DNA of 47,358 nucleotides, taken from NCBI RefSeq assembly GCF_011839805.1, contig NZ_VWPY01000033.1, positions 1 to 47,358 of the forward strand, in the 5' to 3' direction. Each line of letters begins with the position of its first letter. Position 1 is the stretch's first letter. Position numbers and translations under genes: made by a program. The notes below the pieces were generated by a model, which saw only the letters and a program-made list of their open reading frames with translations, made no database searches and had not been told where the DNA came from. This document shows positions 43,867 to 47,358 of this stretch, in pieces. The stretch is from Kineococcus rubinsiae. Its GTDB lineage: Bacteria > Actinomycetota > Actinomycetes > Actinomycetales > Kineococcaceae.

Positions 43867-43981
43867 GCGGGAGGGACTCCTGGCGGCGGGCGTGCGGCGG
43901 GCGGAGGAGGGCGTGCGGGAGTGACCCGGGAGTTCCGGGGGAGCGGGTGGTGCGGTGTTGCTCGGTGCCGGTGGGTGCGCG

Positions 43982-44074
43982 TCAGCGCGGACAGACCGCG
44001 CTGTCGGTGCGCTGCAGGTCGATGTGGCGACGCGCGGTCAGCACCGTCCCCTGCGGGATGGGTGGTTCCGTCAT
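43982..44074 (-). CDS. Leader peptide, actinobacterial sulfur-operon type
   Basis: A 30-codon frame (ATG 44072-44074, AGGAG 6 nt upstream) ends in ARRHIDLQRTDSAVCPR, with Cys28 third from the end. Short peptides with RRHxDLxRxxSAxC are known upstream of sulfur-assimilation operons in actinobacteria, and related Cys-rich leader ORFs in mycobacteria act as cysteine-responsive attenuators. Slow translation at the Cys codon when Cys-tRNA is scarce would change folding of the 115-nt spacer before the binding-protein gene. Longer in-frame starts exist but would run into the riboswitch. Confidence 0.82.
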   Translation of the reverse strand: MTEPPIPQGTVLTARRHIDLQRTDSAVCPR

Positions 44075-44092
44075 GGGGAACTCCTGGTTCGA

Positions 44093-44211
44093 GGCTCCGC
44101 AGAGCCGCACTTGCCGGACGCCTCGTCCGGCCGGGTCGTCACCTGGGGCACCCCGCCGCGGGGGAGGGTTGCCGGACAGCGAGCCAGGGCTTCGCGCTGT
44201 CACTCATGACC
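44093..44211 (-). ncRNA. SAM-IV-type riboswitch
   Basis: Read on the minus strand, the RNA starts GGTCATGAGTGACAGCG and contains GAAGCCCTGGCTCGCTGTC, CCGGCAACCCTCC, GGCGGGGTGCCCC and GGTGACGACC in order, the core of SAM-IV aptamers. P1 pairs 44208-44211 with 44134-44137; P2 pairs 44195-44201 with 44175-44181. An outer hairpin CCGGAC/GTCCGG (44114-44119/44125-44130) is followed by GCAAG and a last hairpin GGCTC/GAGCC (44093-44097/44102-44106) that abuts the leader-peptide ribosome-binding site. S-adenosylmethionine binding should lower expression of the downstream sulfur operon. Confidence 0.85.
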
Positions 44212-44219
44212 TGTGAATG

Positions 44220-44249
44220 AAACTAGGGGGGTTCCGCGGGAGGTGTCAA
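44220..44249 (-). promoter_or_regulatory. Promoter of the riboswitch operon
   Basis: A perfect -35 TTGACA (44244-44249, minus strand) and -10 TAGTTT (44220-44225) are 18 nt apart. This is the best sigma-A/HrdB-like promoter in the window and would start transcription near 44213, right at the 5' end of the aptamer. Confidence 0.8.
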
Positions 44250-44278
44250 CCGGTGGCCGGTCATCCCCCGCGGAACCC
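44229..44278 (-). terminator. Nested hairpin terminator of the PHP gene
   Basis: Bases 44229-44240 pair with 44267-44278 (12 bp). The loop contains a second hairpin ACCGG/CCGGT (44249-44253/44257-44261). On the minus strand it is followed by CCTAGTTTCATT, a weak T-rich stretch. It lies 33 nt past the PHP gene stop and holds the TTGACA of the next promoter in its loop. Confidence 0.65.
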
Positions 44279-44311
44279 GTCAGTCGCGGCACCCCCGTGC
44301 GGGGGGGCTCC

Positions 44312-45853
44312 TCACTCGACGTCGACGAACACCGGGTTCGTGTAGCACCAGAGGTCGTCCCACGGGTCGGAGTCCCCGACGCGGTCGACGCGCGGGTGCC
44401 CGTCGGCGTCGGCGTGGCGGCCGTCGCTGCCGCGGAACCGCACGTACAGCGGGTCGGCGACCCCGCGCAGGGTGGTCGTGAACCGCTGGCGGCCCGTGGC
44501 GCGCGGCGACACCTCGAAGCTCTCCACGACGCGCGTCCCGGGCGCGGAGAACAGGTCCCGGTCGGTGTCGGCCACCCGGCCCGTGACCGTGCCGACGATG
44601 ACGTCCCAGCGCGCGGAGCGCGGGACCTCGCCGCCGCCGTTGGGGGCCGTGGCCGGGTCGATCAGCAGTTCCACCTCGACGTCCCCGCCGCGGCGCACGG
44701 TCGTGCGGGCGCCGAACGTCACGCCGGGGCCCTCCCCGCCGGCGCGCACGCGGCCCTCGACGGCGCGCACCAGGCCGCCGTGCACGACGAACACCCGGCC
44801 GTTGCGCAGACCCGCCATGACCGAGCGGTAGTCGCGGTGGTCGGCGCCCACGACGGTGCGGCTGTAGAACCCCGGCGCGAAGTCGACGTAGCCGTGCTGG
44901 ACGCGGCCGGTGTCGACAGGCTGCCCGCGGTGGCCGTGCTCGAGGTAGTGCTCGCGGCTGGGGTTCCCCACCCGCCAGGTGTCCCCGGTGTCGAAGTGGT
45001 TGTCGGAGTTCGCGGTCACCCACCACGGCAGGCCCTCCGCCAGCAGCGAGTCCCACACCCCGCCCATGCGGGCGGTTCCGGCGTCGAAACCCCCCCACGT
45101 CCGGTACTGGTCGCGGTCGTAGCCCGGGAACGACAGGGGCCCGGGGCTCTCGTCGTACTGGCCCCTCCCCCGCGCGCGGCTGCGCGGTGCGGCGAGGGCG
45201 GCGGCCTGGTGGCCCGGCGCGCCCTCCCAGCCGACGAACACCCCGGGCGCGGCGTCGCGCCAGCCGCGGACCTTCGACGGGGAGACGCGGCCGGTGCGCA
45301 TGGGGTGGTTGGACAGCACGAGCGCCTCGTCGACCGTGCCCCGGCGCAGCTCCTCCACGAGCCACGCGAGCGCGTCGAGGCCGAGCTGCTCGGCCGCCGG
45401 ACCCGCCTCGTAGGAGTGGTGGATCAGCCGGGGGCCGGTGGGGTTCTGCACGGCCGCGACGACGTCGCCGTCGAAGCGGCGCTCGAACGCCTGCAGCAGC
45501 TCGGGGGTGCGCTCGTGGTTCGGCGCGATGACCGTCGCGTGCTCCGCGCCGGGGATGTTCCACTCCATGCCCTGGAACACCAGGACGGGGTGGTCCTCGC
45601 GGGCCTGCGCGATGAGCGGCGTCTGCAGCGCCACCGACTGCTTGGCGTGGTCGGGACCGCCGTGGTCGGTGAGGACCATCCAGTCCAGACCGCACTCGGC
45701 GCCGCGGCGCACCTGGTCGTCGACGGAGTACATGGCGTCGCGGGAGAACATCGTGTGGATGTGGTGGTCCCCCGCGTACCAGGCGAACTCGCGGGCGTCC
45801 CCGTCGCTGCTCACGGGGTCGACGAACGGCGCGGACTGACCCTCGGAGTGCAC
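44312..45853 (-). CDS. PHP-domain (CehA/McbA-like) metallohydrolase
   Basis: The 513-aa protein has the PHP phosphoesterase metal motifs: HxH at residues 31-33 (GDHHIHTMFSRD), LTDHGGPDHA, FQGMEWNIPG, LSNHPMRTG and TANSDNHFDTGD. A C-terminal beta-rich domain of about 170 residues follows. CehA/McbA relatives hydrolyse carbamates or phosphoesters; this one's substrate is unknown. There is no signal peptide. GTG 45851-45853 is preceded at 7 nt by CAGGCT, similar to the leaderless -10 elements nearby; GTG 45812-45814 is an alternative. It is divergent from the ALDH-like gene. Confidence 0.85.
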   Translation of the reverse strand: MHSEGQSAPFVDPVSSDGDAREFAWYAGDHHIHTMFSRDAMYSVDDQVRRGAECGLDWMVLTDHGGPDHAKQSVALQTPLIAQAREDHPVLVFQGMEWNIPGAEHATVIAPNHERTPELLQAFERRFDGDVVAAVQNPTGPRLIHHSYEAGPAAEQLGLDALAWLVEELRRGTVDEALVLSNHPMRTGRVSPSKVRGWRDAAPGVFVGWEGAPGHQAAALAAPRSRARGRGQYDESPGPLSFPGYDRDQYRTWGGFDAGTARMGGVWDSLLAEGLPWWVTANSDNHFDTGDTWRVGNPSREHYLEHGHRGQPVDTGRVQHGYVDFAPGFYSRTVVGADHRDYRSVMAGLRNGRVFVVHGGLVRAVEGRVRAGGEGPGVTFGARTTVRRGGDVEVELLIDPATAPNGGGEVPRSARWDVIVGTVTGRVADTDRDLFSAPGTRVVESFEVSPRATGRQRFTTTLRGVADPLYVRFRGSDGRHADADGHPRVDRVGDSDPWDDLWCYTNPVFVDVE

Positions 45854-45906
45854 GGGCCACAGCCTGCCAGGACTGCGGGACCGCCCGCCCGCTGGCCCGT
45901 CCCGAC

Positions 45907-45912
45907 TAGACT
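45907..45912 (+). promoter_or_regulatory. Leaderless -10 (TAGACT) of the ALDH-like gene
   Basis: TAGACT ends 8 nt before GTG 45921; no Shine-Dalgarno is seen. Confidence 0.55.
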
Positions 45913-45920
45913 CGCTCGCT

Positions 45921-47264
45921 GTGACCATGCCGCTACCGGAGCCGGAGAGCGTCGCGCCGCGCGCCCGCCGCGCGCCCCGGCGGCGGCTCGAGGACGCGCG
46001 CGTCGCCGAGCTCCCCCCGCGGTGCCGGGCCACCCCCGCGGACGGTGGCGGCACCCCCGGGGGCGAGGCGTCCGGGCCGCTGCTGGACGTGCCCGACCCC
46101 ACGACGGGCAGCGTCCTGACCCGGGTGGTCGACACCGGCCCGGTCGAGGCCGCCGCCGTGCTCGGCCGCTGCGCCGCGAGCGCCCGGGAGGGCTGGGCCT
46201 GGCTCAGCGGGGAGGACCGCGCGCGCCACCTCTACGCGCTCGCCGACGCGCTGGAACCGGCCGCGCGCCCCCTGGCCGTCACGACCGCGCTGGTCGCGGG
46301 CCGCCCCGTGCGCGACGGCCTGGACGTCGACGGGCCCGCCCTGCTGGACGCCGCCTTCTCGGCCGCCGGGTGGGCGGACAAGCTCGCCGCGGTGGGGGTG
46401 CGCCCGCGCCCGGGCGGCGTGGTCGTCGTCGTCGCCACGTGGCGGACGCCCGCGGCCCGGCTCGCCGCCGCGGTCGTCACCGCCCTGGCCGTGGGCTCCG
46501 GCGTCCTGCTGCGCGCTCGGCCCGCGGCGGCCCCGCTCGCCCTGCGGCTGGCCCGGGCCTGCGAGGAGGCGGGCCTGCCCGCGGGCCTCGTCGGCGTGGT
46601 CCCCGGCGAGGACCCGGACGCCGACGCCGCGCTCTGGGACGCGAGCGACCTCGTCGCCGTCGTCGCGGACGGCCCGGCCGCCGACCTGCGGGAGCTGGCG
46701 CTCGACCTCGCCGACCGGGGCACTCCGCTGCTCGCGCAGCCCGACCCGGCCGGGGTCGACGTCGTCCTGGCGGGCGCCGACCTCGACGCCGCGTGCGCCG
46801 CGGTGCTGCGGGCCGTCGCGGGCGGGGCCTGGCGGCGACCGGGGGGTTCCCGGGTCCTCGTCGCCGAGACCCTCGCCGCCGGTGTACTGGCCCGCCTCAC
46901 CGAGGGCGCCGCGTCCCTGCGGGTGGGGCACCCGCTGAACCGGGCGACCGACGTCGGGCCGTGCCCGTCGGCGGAGGCGGCCCGCGCGGCCGCGAGCGCC
47001 CGCACCCGTCCCGCCGCCGTGCCGGCCGACCTGCCCGAGGGCGGCTGGTGGGCCCTGCCGGGCGTCCTGGTCGCGGGGCCGCGCACGCCGGCGCCCCCGC
47101 CCGGCCCCCTGGTCGGCGTCCGGACGCTGAAGACCGAGGCCGAGGTGCCCGCCCTGCTGGTGGGCGCGGGTGAGGTCACCGTGTGGGGCGGCCGCCACGG
47201 CCCGGGCCCGCACCGGGCGCCCGGCTCCGCGGGCCTCGACCTGCTGCGGGCGCTCGGTGGCTGA
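45921..47264 (+). CDS. Degenerate aldehyde-dehydrogenase-like protein
   Basis: The 447-aa protein keeps the ALDH order (DPTTGSVLTRVVDTGPVEAAAVLGRC, SAREGWAWLSGEDRARHLYALADAL, then a Rossmann block), but the catalytic parts are gone. PWN is TWR (Asn lost), the ELGG block reads LAQPDPAGVDVVLAGADLDAA (general-base Glu lost), and the segment normally GQ-C-xxxxR reads GAWRRPGGSRVLV (nucleophile Cys lost). The reading frame is intact and codon use normal, so it is probably a functional non-catalytic protein, perhaps a partner of an active ALDH. The GTG start matches the leaderless promoter. Its stop overlaps a possible next start. Confidence 0.75.
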   Translation: MTMPLPEPESVAPRARRAPRRRLEDARVAELPPRCRATPADGGGTPGGEASGPLLDVPDPTTGSVLTRVVDTGPVEAAAVLGRCAASAREGWAWLSGEDRARHLYALADALEPAARPLAVTTALVAGRPVRDGLDVDGPALLDAAFSAAGWADKLAAVGVRPRPGGVVVVVATWRTPAARLAAAVVTALAVGSGVLLRARPAAAPLALRLARACEEAGLPAGLVGVVPGEDPDADAALWDASDLVAVVADGPAADLRELALDLADRGTPLLAQPDPAGVDVVLAGADLDAACAAVLRAVAGGAWRRPGGSRVLVAETLAAGVLARLTEGAASLRVGHPLNRATDVGPCPSAEAARAAASARTRPAAVPADLPEGGWWALPGVLVAGPRTPAPPPGPLVGVRTLKTEAEVPALLVGAGEVTVWGGRHGPGPHRAPGSAGLDLLRALGG

Positions 47265-47358
47265 GCCCGGCGGCCGTCCCGCCCTGCGGCCGCGGGTGCG
47301 CCGCGGTGGCGACGACGTGAGCGCGGGCGTCGCGGGGGCCGCCCGCGCGGCTGCCGCG
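47257..47358 (+). CDS. Possible 5' end of the next gene, cut by window
   Basis: GTG 47257-47259 lies just before the ALDH-like stop (47262-47264) in another frame and stays open for 34 codons to the window edge (VAEPGGRPALRPRVRRGGDD and on). Overlapping starts of this kind are common here, but 34 Arg/Ala/Gly-rich codons are not enough to name a product. Confidence 0.35.
   Translation, partial: MAEPGGRPALRPRVRRGGDDVSAGVAGAARAAAA

Noticed and set aside
43867-43981. Ribosome-binding-site sequestering hairpin between the leader peptide and the binding-protein gene
   Set aside because: CTCCT (43905-43909) can pair with the AGGAG (43877-43881), but the stem is only 5 bp with a long loop, too weak to claim as the attenuator.
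43982-44203. A 73-codon version of the leader peptide
   Set aside because: Its upstream half is the riboswitch RNA. The AGGAG and ATG at 44074 define the 30-codon form.
44213-47173. A 986-codon plus-strand frame across the PHP and ALDH-like genes
   Set aside because: It is antisense to the PHP gene and out of frame with the ALDH-like gene, with low-complexity Arg/Ala/Gly composition.

Overview
The window is about 47 kb of very GC-rich, tightly packed DNA from a high-GC Gram-positive bacterium (Actinomycetota). The evidence is the extreme G/C bias at third codon positions, frequent GTG starts, many GTGA/ATGA stop-start overlaps, TAnnnT hexamers placed 6-8 nt before starts (leaderless promoters), and a gene set (LCP, purE-purK, GtrA, birA, maf, accA3, lpdA, trimeric PNP, phosphohexomutase) that broadly follows the Rv3267-Rv3308 region of Mycobacterium tuberculosis. 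A Kineosporiaceae-like host (Kineococcus type) is a guess, not shown by the sequence. I saw no rRNA, tRNA, CRISPR array, insertion sequence or phage gene.

Left part (1-23.6 kb) is mostly chromosomal core: cell-wall LCP transferase (cut by the left edge), a MarR-like regulator, purK-purE, a GtrA membrane protein, biotin ligase, an iron-siderophore lipoprotein under an IdeR-like box, a DUF885 zinc-hydrolase-like protein, Maf, the biotin carboxylase/BCCP subunit, a TRIC-like channel, LpdA flavoprotein, a gamma-glutamylcyclotransferase-like protein, purine nucleoside phosphorylase, an LLM oxidoreductase, a DrrAB-type exporter, a CobW-type GTPase, phosphohexomutase plus amidohydrolase, and a stand-alone amidase divergent from a LuxR regulator.

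Middle part (24.75-37.1 kb) is the most unusual. An eleven-gene minus-strand operon joins a complete Opp/Nik-type ABC importer (binding lipoprotein, two permeases, two ATPases) to a complete but divergent urease set (ureE, ureF, fused ureAB, ureC, ureG, ureD). Divergent from it is a two-gene operon: a 62-aa GatC/AtzG-like protein and a GatA/AtzE-like amidase. The 285-bp region between holds two copies of an 18-bp palindrome, each exactly 23 nt upstream of the -10 hexamer of one of the divergent promoters. This suggests one regulator acting on a single import-and-deamidation module. The likely substrate is a urea derivative or ureide; nickel import by the transporter is the main alternative. 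UreC keeps all metal ligands but has Ala in place of the flap cysteine.

Right part (37.2-44.25 kb) is a second Opp-type operon (lipoprotein, two permeases, a fused double ATPase) ending in an NtaA/SnaA/DszA-type flavin monooxygenase. Upstream lie a TTGACA promoter, a SAM-IV-type riboswitch and a 30-codon leader peptide of the RRHIDLxRxxSAxC kind known from actinobacterial sulfur operons. Together these mark it as an organosulfur uptake and C-S cleavage system. The window ends with a PHP-family metallohydrolase, an aldehyde-dehydrogenase homologue that appears to have lost its catalytic residues, and the start of a further gene.
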